A stretch of 8,096 bases of DNA from JBOHWJ01 sp050736615 (lineage in GTDB: Bacteria; Desulfobacterota; Binatia; Binatales; Binataceae): NCBI GenBank assembly GCA_050736615.1, contig JBOHWL010000028.1:1-8096 (forward strand). The letters run 5' to 3'. Below the pieces are notes generated by a model. It was not told the origin of the DNA. It did no database searches and saw only the letters and a list, made by a program, of their open reading frames with translations. Below are positions 1-6,636 of this stretch, one piece after another. The position numbers were made by a program, and so were the translations under genes. How positions within the stretch are numbered: the first letter of the stretch is position 1; every line of letters starts with the position of its first letter.

Positions 1-337
1 GCCAGAGACCATAGGCCGCGAGCTGTGTCGATGTGCCGTGAAACCAATTCTCGTGGATAAATGAGATGAACTGATCCATGAGATCGGGCACATCTTTAAA
101 GTGCGGGGGAATATGGCTTCCCACATAGATCGGCTGCTCGCGAAATCGACCTCCGAATTGAGATATCCCAGCGACGGCAGCATGGTTCAAGGCCCACAGC
201 GCGTACTTGTCTAGCGCTGTGGGCCCTTGTTTTAGCCCTATTTCTATAAAGGTCGTGAGTAGGTCGTACTGCCGAGCTAGATTCTTCTCTTGGAGATGTT
301 CGAACATCTCCGGATCGTTCTGTTCCAATACGAGCAT
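1..337 (-). CDS. Fic-domain protein, N-terminal part (probable toxin; gene continues past left edge)
   Basis: Only the first 112 codons are in the window. The segment at residues 61-78 (FGGRFREQPIYVGSHIPP) matches the N-terminal part of the Fic fold, where G-R-F/Y-R and V-G-x-H-x-P-P line the target-binding flap. It is followed by VPDLMDQF and LAAYGLW (about 106-112), which in Fic proteins lead straight into the catalytic HPFxxGN(G/K)R loop; that loop lies just outside the window. Fic enzymes usually transfer AMP, or another phosphate-linked group, from a nucleotide to a protein hydroxyl. The ATG directly follows an in-frame TAG, so no longer start exists in this frame. I see no clear Shine-Dalgarno site, and the antitoxin-like gene ends 34 nt upstream, so translation may be coupled. 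Residues 28-33 (TTFIEI) loosely resemble the Fic inhibitory motif (S/T)xxxE(G/N) but lack the last residue. Catalytic competence cannot be judged here. Confidence 0.85.
   Translation of the reverse strand, partial: MLVLEQNDPEMFEHLQEKNLARQYDLLTTFIEIGLKQGPTALDKYALWALNHAAVAGISQFGGRFREQPIYVGSHIPPHFKDVPDLMDQFISFIHENWFHGTSTQLAAYGLW
191..225. repeat. Inverted repeat with 12-bp perfect arms inside the Fic gene
   Basis: The arms GGCCCACAGCGC (191-202) and GCGCTGTGGGCC (214-225) are perfect complements around an 11-nt loop. On the plus strand the stem is followed by CTTGTTTT, giving the look of a Rho-independent terminator for transcripts running rightwards, antisense to fic. On the coding (minus) strand no T-run follows. 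The coding sequence here reads GPTALDKYALWAL. A role in attenuating or processing the fic mRNA, or in stopping antisense transcription, is possible but unproven. Confidence 0.85.
292..311. repeat. Perfect 20-bp palindrome inside the start of the Fic gene
   Basis: GGAGATGTTCGAACATCTCC is identical to its own reverse complement over all 20 bases. It spans about codons 9-16 of the Fic-domain gene. It could be a dimeric regulator site, such as an autoregulation operator, or form a hairpin in the mRNA near the start codon. It may also be a coincidence of coding sequence, since it encodes PEMFEHL, which fits the protein. Confidence 0.9.
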
Positions 338-371
338 CTAGGCGAAATCAATGACGCGCAGCCGCTGAACT

Positions 372-584
372 CTAGTCTTGTGGCTTTAAACGAAATCGAG
401 ACGAACTTGCGCGAGCAGACTCTTTAGTGATCCCCGAATTAGCTGGCGCATTGCCATATATGAAGCTGATCCGCTGTTCCGCTAGCTCCGCCTCCGTTAT
501 TTTTATGCTACGTGTTTCTTCACGAAGCCGATCAAGTTCGGAATGGGACGGTGTCGACCCAAGAAATGGTTTTCTTGCCGCCAT
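372..584 (-). CDS. Small antitoxin-like protein upstream of the Fic gene
   Basis: A 70-residue protein encoded 34 nt upstream of, and on the same strand as, the Fic-domain gene. The start at 584 is chosen because GGAGGG (591-596 on the plus strand as CCCTCC) sits 6 nt before the ATG; in-frame upstream starts as far as 659 have weaker sites. The protein is charged and probably helical in the middle (ELDRLREETRSIKITEAELA, 16-35), then EQRISFIYGNAP (36-47) and ITKESAR (52-58). The pattern EQR-SF-YGNA followed by an ITK/ITRES segment is, to my recollection, typical of short proteins encoded next to Fic genes. Position and size fit a class I Fic antitoxin (VbhA type), which blocks ATP binding through (S/T)xxxE(G/N). 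Here the corresponding stretch is S40-F-I-Y-G44-N45, with Gly where Glu is expected. The antitoxin role is inferred from context; the family assignment is from memory. Confidence 0.62.
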   Translation of the reverse strand: MAARKPFLGSTPSHSELDRLREETRSIKITEAELAEQRISFIYGNAPANSGITKESARASSSRFRLKPQD

Positions 585-719
585 AAAAAGCCCTCCAGTC
601 CCCGCCGTTCTGTCGAGTGTCTGAACGTTTAACATTTCCGCCCTAGACAATTCTAGCATCTTATCCGGCCTGCCACCTCCCGACCAGCCTATCAGATTGG
701 TCCCGTCAAGTATATTAGT

Positions 720-737
720 GCCCTAATTCGCTAGGGC
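720..737. terminator. Weak hairpin, possible terminator
   Basis: GCCCTA (720-725) and TAGGGC (732-737) form a 6-bp stem with a 6-nt loop. It lies downstream of the methyltransferase gene and upstream of the antitoxin-like gene, both on the minus strand, where a terminator would be useful. The flanks lack a real T-run on either strand (GTTTACATTA on one side, ACTAATATA on the other), so efficient termination is doubtful. Confidence 0.2.
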
Positions 738-744
738 GTTTACA

Positions 745-984
745 TTACGGCTGGCCGCTCGCACCGCGCAACGGGCCCTGGGTTAGCGACATCATTCGCG
801 TGCCCGGACCACGAACAGTGACCGCATAACGTTGATCATGTCTGCCGAGGGTTCGCGCCTCAAGATGGAAGACATCATCGCGTATCTCGCGCACAATCGC
901 GTCGCTGCAAGTGCCGATTGAACCTGGCGCGGAATTCCCGCTCGAATGCGCGATTCGGAAGATCATTGTCCAGGCGTGCGCCAC
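745..984 (-). CDS. Possible small protein overlapping the methyltransferase end (doubtful)
   Basis: This 79-codon frame starts with GTG, 22 nt inside the end of the methyltransferase gene on the same strand, which would be compatible with translational coupling. GAGG lies 10 nt before the GTG. The translation contains a moderately charged stretch REIRDDVFHLEARTLGRHDQ, but I recognise no family and see no signal peptide or membrane segment. The 585-962 stretch otherwise shows no gene, so this frame could be a real small gene, a relic or chance. I would not assign a function. Confidence 0.22.
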   Translation of the reverse strand: MAHAWTMIFRIAHSSGNSAPGSIGTCSDAIVREIRDDVFHLEARTLGRHDQRYAVTVRGPGTRMMSLTQGPLRGASGQP

Positions 985-1754
985 GCTAGCAGCGCCTCGG
1001 CTTCGACCGATTCAACAAACCGCCCGGACGGTTCCAAGCGCGACAAGCCTGTGCGCAGCTCATGCTCAAAAGCCGCGCGATTTTGGCCCAGCACCGCCGG
1101 TGAGGTGACCGACATGGAATAGGCGCGGCCGACCAGTTCGTCGAGCGAAGTTTCCCGCGAATAGGCCACGCCCAAACGCTCGATCCGGGAAAAGCGCGAG
1201 CGCGACAGCACGGTCTCATTTTTCTCCCAGGCCGGGCCGCGGCGAAACTCGCGCGCCTGGGCTTGCTCTGGCGCCCATTTTTTGGCTGCCTCATTCAGCA
1301 CCGTCTTCCAACTATTCTCGCGGACATCGAGAGCTCGTTCTCCGAGCAGCGCAACGCATCCGTGCGGCGCGATCAGCTCATTGAGTTTGCGCAAAGTCGC
1401 GTCTCGGTCCATCCAGTGAAACGAACGCCCCATCGCGGCCATTGCGAAGCTGCCGAGCGCCGCATCCAAATCTTCCGAACCGCCCTGGGTCAATTTCAAG
1501 GTCACGCCCGCAAACGAGGCCTCATGCCGTGCCATCACCAACATCTCCGGGTCGGGGTCCATGCCGAGCAGTTCCCGAAAATAGCGCGCCATACCAATGG
1601 CGATAAACGCCGGCCCGCAGCCGAGGTCGAGCAGACGGCCACTGCCGTCAAGCTCACAGCGCTCCGCAATGCGCGCGTACAGCGCCGCCGGATAGCGTGG
1701 GCGGAAGCGCGCATAGAATGGCGCGGTGGAACGGAATCGCGAAGCGGACGGCAT
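963..1754 (-). CDS. Class I SAM-dependent methyltransferase (Methyltransf_11 type)
   Basis: A 263-residue protein with the Rossmann-like methyltransferase fold. Motif I, LLDLGCGPA (41-49), is the glycine-rich SAM-binding loop. GMDPDPEML (64-72) supplies the acidic residue that binds the SAM ribose. AMGRSFHWMDRD (108-119) fits the family's motif IV region, and PHGCVALLGE (130-139) the post-motif strand. The N-terminal FRSTAPFYARFRPRYP (7-22) is typical of soluble small-molecule methyltransferases of this group. The acceptor cannot be told from sequence. I prefer the ATG at 1754 because the conserved block begins just after it; an in-frame ATG at 1790 would add 12 residues that look unconserved, and neither has a clear ribosome site. 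The gene is divergent from the universal stress protein gene, with about 104 nt between starts. Confidence 0.85.
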   Translation of the reverse strand: MPSASRFRSTAPFYARFRPRYPAALYARIAERCELDGSGRLLDLGCGPAFIAIGMARYFRELLGMDPDPEMLVMARHEASFAGVTLKLTQGGSEDLDAALGSFAMAAMGRSFHWMDRDATLRKLNELIAPHGCVALLGERALDVRENSWKTVLNEAAKKWAPEQAQAREFRRGPAWEKNETVLSRSRFSRIERLGVAYSRETSLDELVGRAYSMSVTSPAVLGQNRAAFEHELRTGLSRLEPSGRFVESVEAEALLAWRTPGQ

Positions 1755-1858
1755 CTCAATCGCGCCCGGCCGCGCGTGGTCCGGTCGCATCGTGCCGAAC
1801 CAGGCGGAGGACGCCGCGGCGCGCCTTTGAGTACTTGCCGATATGGCGCCCGCGGCGT

Positions 1859-2356
1859 ATGGTGCGCAGCGTGCCGACTTTCAGCAAAATAATCGCCGCG
1901 ACGGACTTTTCAGAGGATTCGGCCCTGGCGCTTAGTTTCGCCGAGGAAATCGCGCGCAAGTTCGCCGCCGAAATAATCGTGTTCCACGTCGACCAACCGC
2001 TGCAGCCTGTGGCGGTCAGCGAATTGAACCCTGGTCTCGACGTCGGCACGATGAACCGCATCGCGGAGGAGCAGCGTCTGCTCGCCTTGGGCGAACTCGA
2101 TAAGGTCGTCGCGCGCTTGCGCGATAGCGGCCTCAAGGCGCGCGGACTTTTGCGAGTTGGTGCGCCGTTCCTCGAAATTATCAACGCCGCCCAAGGCGAA
2201 GGTGCGGACCTGATCGTGCTAGGCACGCATGGCCGCACCGGGTTGGCCCACGTCTTGATAGGCAGTGTGGCGGAACGCGTGTCGCGCAAAGCGCACTGCC
2301 CCGTTCTCACCATTCGCCACCCCGATCGCAAGTTTAAGCATCCGCTGGAAAAGTAA
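1859..2356 (+). CDS. Universal stress protein, UspA family (single domain)
   Basis: A 165-residue protein, close to the usual 140-165 for one Usp domain. The first strand with its acidic nucleotide-binding residue is KIIAATDFSEDS (about 10-21). The ATP-binding signature G-x2-G-x9-G-S is present near the C-terminus as GTHG, RTGLAHVLI, GS, followed by VAERVSRKAHCPVLTIR, the typical last helix and strand. It is therefore predicted to be an ATP-binding cytoplasmic Usp, a family linked to survival in stress and energy limitation. The frame stays open upstream to 1697, inside the divergent methyltransferase gene, but that part has no Usp character. GTG codons at 1862 and 1871 are alternative starts, and no Shine-Dalgarno site is visible for any. 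The gene ends 44 nt from the converging crotonase gene. Confidence 0.93.
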   Translation: MVRSVPTFSKIIAATDFSEDSALALSFAEEIARKFAAEIIVFHVDQPLQPVAVSELNPGLDVGTMNRIAEEQRLLALGELDKVVARLRDSGLKARGLLRVGAPFLEIINAAQGEGADLIVLGTHGRTGLAHVLIGSVAERVSRKAHCPVLTIRHPDRKFKHPLEK

Positions 2357-2400
2357 ACCGCCGCGCAACCGCGTTCATATTCACACCGGTGCGGCCCGCG

Positions 2401-3225
2401 TCAGCGTCCGGTAAAGCGTGGCGCGCGTTTTTCGGTAAATGCTTTAATTCCTTCCTTGAAATCTTCGGAGCGCGTCATCTGCTCGACCAGTTCGTCCTCG
2501 TCGCGCATCGCCGTCGCCAAATCAGTGAAGAGATGCTGATAGACCATCCGCTTGGCCTTGGCGACACCTAACGGCGTGCATTGCGTGGCGATTTCGCGGG
2601 CGAGTTCACCGACGGTGCTCATTAACTGATCATGCGCGACGACTTTGCTGACGAGTCCCATCCGCAGCGCCTCTTGCGCATCGACCAGGCGCCCAGTCAC
2701 GGCGAGGTCCACCGCGTTCGCGACCCCGATAATCCGCGGCAGCATCCAGCTACTGCCATGCTCGATGGCCAGTCCGCGACGGACAAAGATGAGCCCCATG
2801 CGCGCGCGGTCTGAAGCGATCCGGATGTCATAGAAGAGCGAATTGGTGAAACCCATGCCGACGCAGGCGCCATTGATCGCGGCGATAATCGGCTTGCGCA
2901 TCGCGAGCAACCAGGAAAAGCGTCCGGAGAAATTCGCATCGCCCGCTTGCTGATCGTTATCGGCAGTCGCACGCGATGGATTGCCGACGCTTTCCGCGCC
3001 AGTCGCGATTTTTGACAATCCGCTCATGTCCGCGCCGGCACAATATGCCCGTCCCGCACCGGTAACGATTATCGCGCCAATTTCCGCATCGTGATCGGCG
3101 TCGGTCATGGCGTCGCGCAGCTCCGTATCCATTTTGCGCGTCCACGCGTTCATGCGCTCGGGCCGGTTGAAAGTAACGGTCGCGACGCGATCCGCCTTAT
3201 GGTACATGATGTCGCTGAAGTCCAT
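2401..3225 (-). CDS. Enoyl-CoA hydratase/isomerase (crotonase) family protein
   Basis: A 274-residue, full-length crotonase-fold protein, probably acting on acyl-CoA in the cytoplasm. It starts with ATG 5 nt after GAGGAG (3231-3236). The N-terminal VTFNRPERMNAW (17-28), the first oxyanion-hole segment around YCAGADMSGL (61-70) and the second at INGACVGMG (117-125) are all present. Counting from the conserved Asn-Gly, the two catalytic glutamates of classical hydratase (rat Glu144 and Glu164) correspond here to Thr127 and Phe147. A different acidic residue, Glu155 in RRGLAIEHGSSWMLPR, lies where crotonase-fold enoyl-CoA isomerases such as yeast Eci1 carry their single catalytic glutamate. An isomerase or other one-glutamate reaction is thus more likely than plain hydration. 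It is third in the minus-strand cluster but separated from the peptidase gene by 251 nt, so it may have its own promoter. The substrate is unknown. Confidence 0.93.
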   Translation of the reverse strand: MDFSDIMYHKADRVATVTFNRPERMNAWTRKMDTELRDAMTDADHDAEIGAIIVTGAGRAYCAGADMSGLSKIATGAESVGNPSRATADNDQQAGDANFSGRFSWLLAMRKPIIAAINGACVGMGFTNSLFYDIRIASDRARMGLIFVRRGLAIEHGSSWMLPRIIGVANAVDLAVTGRLVDAQEALRMGLVSKVVAHDQLMSTVGELAREIATQCTPLGVAKAKRMVYQHLFTDLATAMRDEDELVEQMTRSEDFKEGIKAFTEKRAPRFTGR

Positions 3226-3476
3226 TTCAACTCCTCAGGATTTTGGTTGCGGTTGCGCCTCGATCAAAGCACTTCGCCAAGGCGAAATCTAACCGCCCGC
3301 GTAGCTCCAGACTTTCGCAAAGGGATCGCCAAACTTGGTGCTCGCTTTTCATTCCCAGCGCGGGGAAGCGGAGTCGAGGGATTTGCGCGAGGCGATGGGA
3401 TTTCTCTCTGTTGCCGGAAAAAGAAGAATATCGGTCCGCGCGGATTTATCGCTCCGGCAGGAGCTGCCGTGCTGAT

Positions 3477-4628
3477 TCAGTTCGGCGGGAGCGACGCCTG
3501 GAGCTTGAGCAACTCCACCGTCACCTCCGCGCTGCTGATCATGTCGTTAACATCGATTGATTCGTGCACGGTATGGATATCACGCATGCCGGTGCCAAGA
3601 TTAGCCACCGTCAAGCCGCGCTTGTTGAAGATATTGGCGTCGCACCCGCCTCCCGTCGCCTGAGCTTCCAAAACACGTCCGGTCCGCCGTGCCGCTTCGA
3701 GCACCCGCAGGACCAGCGGCGTGGTTTCACTCAAGGCCATCCCGTCGTAAGTCGGGCGTATCACGTAGTCCAAGGAGGGGCGCATCACCTTCCCGGCGAT
3801 GGTCAGGCTCGCGCGAGCCGCCGCCGTTTTGAAACAGGCGACCATATGATCGATTTGGGCTTTGAGCTTCGCCGGATCAAGCGAACGCGCTTCACCCCGG
3901 ACAGCTACTTCATCCGGCACGATATTGACCGCGCGCCCGCCCTGAATCACCCCTAAATTGGCGGTCGTTTCGCCATCAATACGGCCCAGACGCATCGCGG
4001 CGATAGCCTCGGCGGCAATCCGGATCGCCGACAGACCACGCTCGGGTGCGATGCCGGCATGCGCCTCGCGCCCCTTGACCGTGAAGCGCATCCCGACGGC
4101 GGCCGGGGCGCGCACAATCAGATGACCCGGCGCATCGCTGTCGTAAACCAGGCCCTCGCGCGCTTCGATCAGGCTGAGGTCCAGATGGCGTGCGCCTAAA
4201 AGTCCGATTTCCTCACATATGGTGAAAACCACGTCGATCGGCCCGTGCGGGATCGCGTCGTCGTGTAACCGATGCAGGGCTTCGCAGATAATCGCACATC
4301 CCGATTTGTCGTCACCGCCCAGGATCGTGGTGCCGTCGCTGCGGATAATGTCGCCCTCGACGATTGGTTTGACGCCTTCGCCTGGAACAACCGTATCCAT
4401 GTGGGCACAAAGCAGGAGTGGCGGCGCGCCGGTCGTACCTTTGACCCGCCCAATCAGATTGCCGGTATTGCCGCGAACCTTTTCGCCGGCGTTATCGTAA
4501 TGGCAGCTTGCGCCCGCGCTTTCGAGTTCGCGCTGAAGCCGCCGCGCGATTTCGCGCTCGCGGCGGGAAAGCGAGTCGATCTGGACCAGCTCGAGAAAAA
4601 GCCGCTTAAGCCGCTCGCGATTAACCAT
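3477..4628 (-). CDS. M20-family metallopeptidase, peptidase T-like
   Basis: A 383-residue zinc-dependent exopeptidase or amidohydrolase of the M20 clan, resembling the PepT-like branch. Metal-site motifs are intact: HMDTV (His76, Asp78), GGDDKSG with the bridging Asp106, CEE (Glu139 as general base and Glu140 as ligand), YDSD (Asp163) and the C-terminal DIHTVHE (His352). The middle (about 175-290) is the dimerisation lid domain, with GREAHAG and GGRAVNIVPDEV typical of the family. No signal peptide is seen, so it should act in the cytoplasm, most likely trimming small peptides. The chosen ATG has GGAG 9 nt upstream (4638-4641); a TTG at 4649 would add 7 residues. The gene follows pckG by 65 nt on the same strand, suggesting cotranscription. 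Exact substrate, tripeptide or another amide, cannot be settled from motifs. Confidence 0.93.
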   Translation of the reverse strand: MVNRERLKRLFLELVQIDSLSRREREIARRLQRELESAGASCHYDNAGEKVRGNTGNLIGRVKGTTGAPPLLLCAHMDTVVPGEGVKPIVEGDIIRSDGTTILGGDDKSGCAIICEALHRLHDDAIPHGPIDVVFTICEEIGLLGARHLDLSLIEAREGLVYDSDAPGHLIVRAPAAVGMRFTVKGREAHAGIAPERGLSAIRIAAEAIAAMRLGRIDGETTANLGVIQGGRAVNIVPDEVAVRGEARSLDPAKLKAQIDHMVACFKTAAARASLTIAGKVMRPSLDYVIRPTYDGMALSETTPLVLRVLEAARRTGRVLEAQATGGGCDANIFNKRGLTVANLGTGMRDIHTVHESIDVNDMISSAEVTVELLKLQASLPPN

Positions 4629-4693
4629 CGCCGAACGCTCCAGTGCCAATATCCAATGCGATGGCGCGGCGCTCGAGTGGCAAGATGGTATGC

Positions 4694-6502
4694 TCAGACC
4701 GCCTTGCGCGCGGGAATTTCATTGGCGTCCAGCGAGCGCGTGAGCCTTTGATGGGTTCTCCGCAGTGATTCCGGCATATGCGCGCCGAATTTCTCGAAAA
4801 ATTCACCCGATGATGCCATTTCCGCCTTCCATTCCTCGCGGTCGATTCTGAGCGCCTCAGCCACCCGTTTCGGTGAAATGTCCAGTCCTTTGAGATCGAG
4901 GCTGCGCTCGTCGGGCACCATGCCGACCGGCGTTTCACGCGCGCCCGCGTCGCCATGAATACGTTCGAGCATCCATTTGAGCACGCGCAGATTTTCGCCA
5001 AAGCCGGGCCAAAGGAACTTGCCGTCGCCGTCCTTGCGAAACCAATTGACCATGAAAATCCGTGGCGGACGCTTAAGCACCTGGCGCATTTCGAGCCAAT
5101 GGCCGAAATAATCGCCCATGTTGTAGCCGCAGAACGGCAACATCGCCATCGGATCGCGCCGAATCACCCCAACTTTGCCTGCCGCCGCGGCGGTCGTTTC
5201 GGAACCCATCGTCGCGCCCATGAAGATGCCGTGCTCCCAGTCGCGCGACTCCAGTACCAGCGGGATAGTCGTGGCCCGGCGTCCGCCAAAGATGATCGCC
5301 GAAATCGGCACGCCATCGGGATCCTCGGCATGCGGTGAAAGGACCGGATTGTTGCTCATTGGCGTGGTGAAGCGGCTATTGGGATGAGCCGCTTTTTCCC
5401 CCGAGGTGGGATCCCATGGACGCCCCTTCCAGTCGATCAGCCCGGCGGGCGGGTCCTGGTCCATCCCTTCCCACCACACGTCACCGTCGGCGCTCATCGC
5501 GACGTTGGTAAAGAGCGAATCGTGGCTCAGCATCTTGAGTGCATTGGGATTGGATTTGCCGCTCGTGCCGGGCGCGACGCCGAAATAACCGAACTCGGGA
5601 TTGGTCGCCCATAGTCCGCCGTCAGCACCCACACGCAGCCATGCGATATCATCGCCGACGGTGAACACGCGCCAGCCCTTTAGCGTCTCGGGCGGAGTCA
5701 GCATCGAAAGATTGGTTTTGCCGCACGCGCTGGGAAAGGCGGCGGCGATGTAACGTGTTTCACCGGCGGGATTTTCCAAGCCGACGATCAACATATGTTC
5801 AGCCAGCCAACCCTCGTCGCGTCCCAGGCAGCTCGCGATTCTGAGCGCGAAGCATTTCTTGCTGAGCAGCGCGTTGCCGCCATAGCCGCTGCCCACCGAC
5901 CAAATCGTATTGTCTTGCGGGAAATGGCAGATAAAACGGCGCTGCGGGTTGATGTCGAGCGTGCAATGCAGGCCGCGGCAGAATTCGCCCGCTTCGCCCA
6001 GCATGTCCAGCGCCGCCGCACCCATCCGCGTCATGATTCCCATGCTCAGCGCGACGTAGAGGCTGTCGCTGATCTCGACGCCAACCTTGGCGAAGCGCGA
6101 ACCCAACGGACCCATGACGTATGGAATCACGTACATGGTACGCCCGCGCATCGAGCCCTCGAGCATCGCGCCGAGCTTGCGATAGGCCTCCTCCGGCGCC
6201 ATCCAGTGATTGGTGGGACCCACCTGCTCCTTCTCCGGTGCGCAGATGAAGGTGACCTCCTCGGTGCGGGCAACGTCGTTGGGATTGGAGCGATGGAGAT
6301 AACAGCCGGGCCGCTTGGATTGATTCAGTGGGAGCAGCACGCCGGTCGCCGTCGCCTGCTCGGTGAGCATCCGCTTTTGTTCCGCGGAACCGTCGCACCA
6401 TACGATTCGGTCCGGACGGGTCAGACGGGCGCATTCGGCCACCCAGTCGTTGAGAGCGCGGCTTTTGCTGGGCGTGTTCTCTACGGAGGTGTTAAGGGTC
6501 AT
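4694..6502 (-). CDS. pckG: Phosphoenolpyruvate carboxykinase (GTP)
   Basis: A 602-residue protein, the usual length for GTP-dependent PEPCK. It converts oxaloacetate and GTP to PEP, CO2 and GDP, the first committed step of gluconeogenesis from TCA intermediates. The P-loop FPSACGKTN (256-264) carries the reactive cysteine (Cys260) typical of the GTP class; the kinase-2 GDDIAW is at 283-288 and the FGGRR segment at 405-409. The guanine pocket is intact: Phe488, Phe496, Phe501 and Asn504 keep the spacing of the animal enzyme's Phe517, Phe525, Phe530 and Asn533. The N-terminal half contains the substrate-binding stretch MYVIPYVMGPLGSRFAK (123-139). The ATG lies 8 nt after GGAG (6511-6514 as CTCC). 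It is first in a minus-strand set with the peptidase gene. No missing catalytic residue was seen. Confidence 0.98.
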   Translation of the reverse strand: MTLNTSVENTPSKSRALNDWVAECARLTRPDRIVWCDGSAEQKRMLTEQATATGVLLPLNQSKRPGCYLHRSNPNDVARTEEVTFICAPEKEQVGPTNHWMAPEEAYRKLGAMLEGSMRGRTMYVIPYVMGPLGSRFAKVGVEISDSLYVALSMGIMTRMGAAALDMLGEAGEFCRGLHCTLDINPQRRFICHFPQDNTIWSVGSGYGGNALLSKKCFALRIASCLGRDEGWLAEHMLIVGLENPAGETRYIAAAFPSACGKTNLSMLTPPETLKGWRVFTVGDDIAWLRVGADGGLWATNPEFGYFGVAPGTSGKSNPNALKMLSHDSLFTNVAMSADGDVWWEGMDQDPPAGLIDWKGRPWDPTSGEKAAHPNSRFTTPMSNNPVLSPHAEDPDGVPISAIIFGGRRATTIPLVLESRDWEHGIFMGATMGSETTAAAAGKVGVIRRDPMAMLPFCGYNMGDYFGHWLEMRQVLKRPPRIFMVNWFRKDGDGKFLWPGFGENLRVLKWMLERIHGDAGARETPVGMVPDERSLDLKGLDISPKRVAEALRIDREEWKAEMASSGEFFEKFGAHMPESLRRTHQRLTRSLDANEIPARKAV

Positions 6503-6636
6503 AGGATAAGCTCCGATCGATCAATCATCCGCTGTGGCGCTGCGAGGAAATGGCCTACCGGCGGAGAGACTGAAGGTGTCTCGATGATTATAATCAGAGC
6601 CTACCATCACCGCGCCAGGCTCGCCAGATCAGAGGA
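6503..6636 (-). promoter_or_regulatory. pckG upstream region with TATAAT-like -10 box
   Basis: Between pckG and the weak ORF to its right lies a stretch containing ATTATAAT (6587-6594), which gives TATAAT on both strands. On the minus strand the hexamer is 6587-6592, about 85 nt before the pckG start. The hexamer 17 nt upstream (GCGCGG) does not resemble TTGACA, so only the -10 half supports a promoter. The GGAG ribosome site is at 6511-6514. No riboswitch-like structure was recognised. Confidence 0.3.

Noticed and set aside
292..311. GTTCGAAC within a stem, resembling a tRNA T-arm
   Set aside because: No acceptor, anticodon or D-arm can be built around it, and it lies inside the Fic coding frame.
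1263..1892. Plus-strand open frame of 209 codons opposite the methyltransferase
   Set aside because: Antisense to a gene with clear SAM-binding motifs. The translation is a low-complexity Arg/Ala/His mix without domains.
1756..2331. Minus-strand open frame of 191 codons opposite the universal stress protein
   Set aside because: The plus strand encodes an intact Usp domain with the full ATP motif; this frame is its mirror and shows no domain.
2357..2400. Bidirectional terminator between the converging stress protein and crotonase genes
   Set aside because: Expected from the layout, but I could not find a stem with T-runs in these 44 nt.
3455..3469. Small hairpin (CGGCA/TGCCG) after the peptidase gene as a terminator
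   Set aside because: The 5-bp stem is not followed by a T-run on the minus strand; the nearest T-rich stretch is more than 20 nt away.
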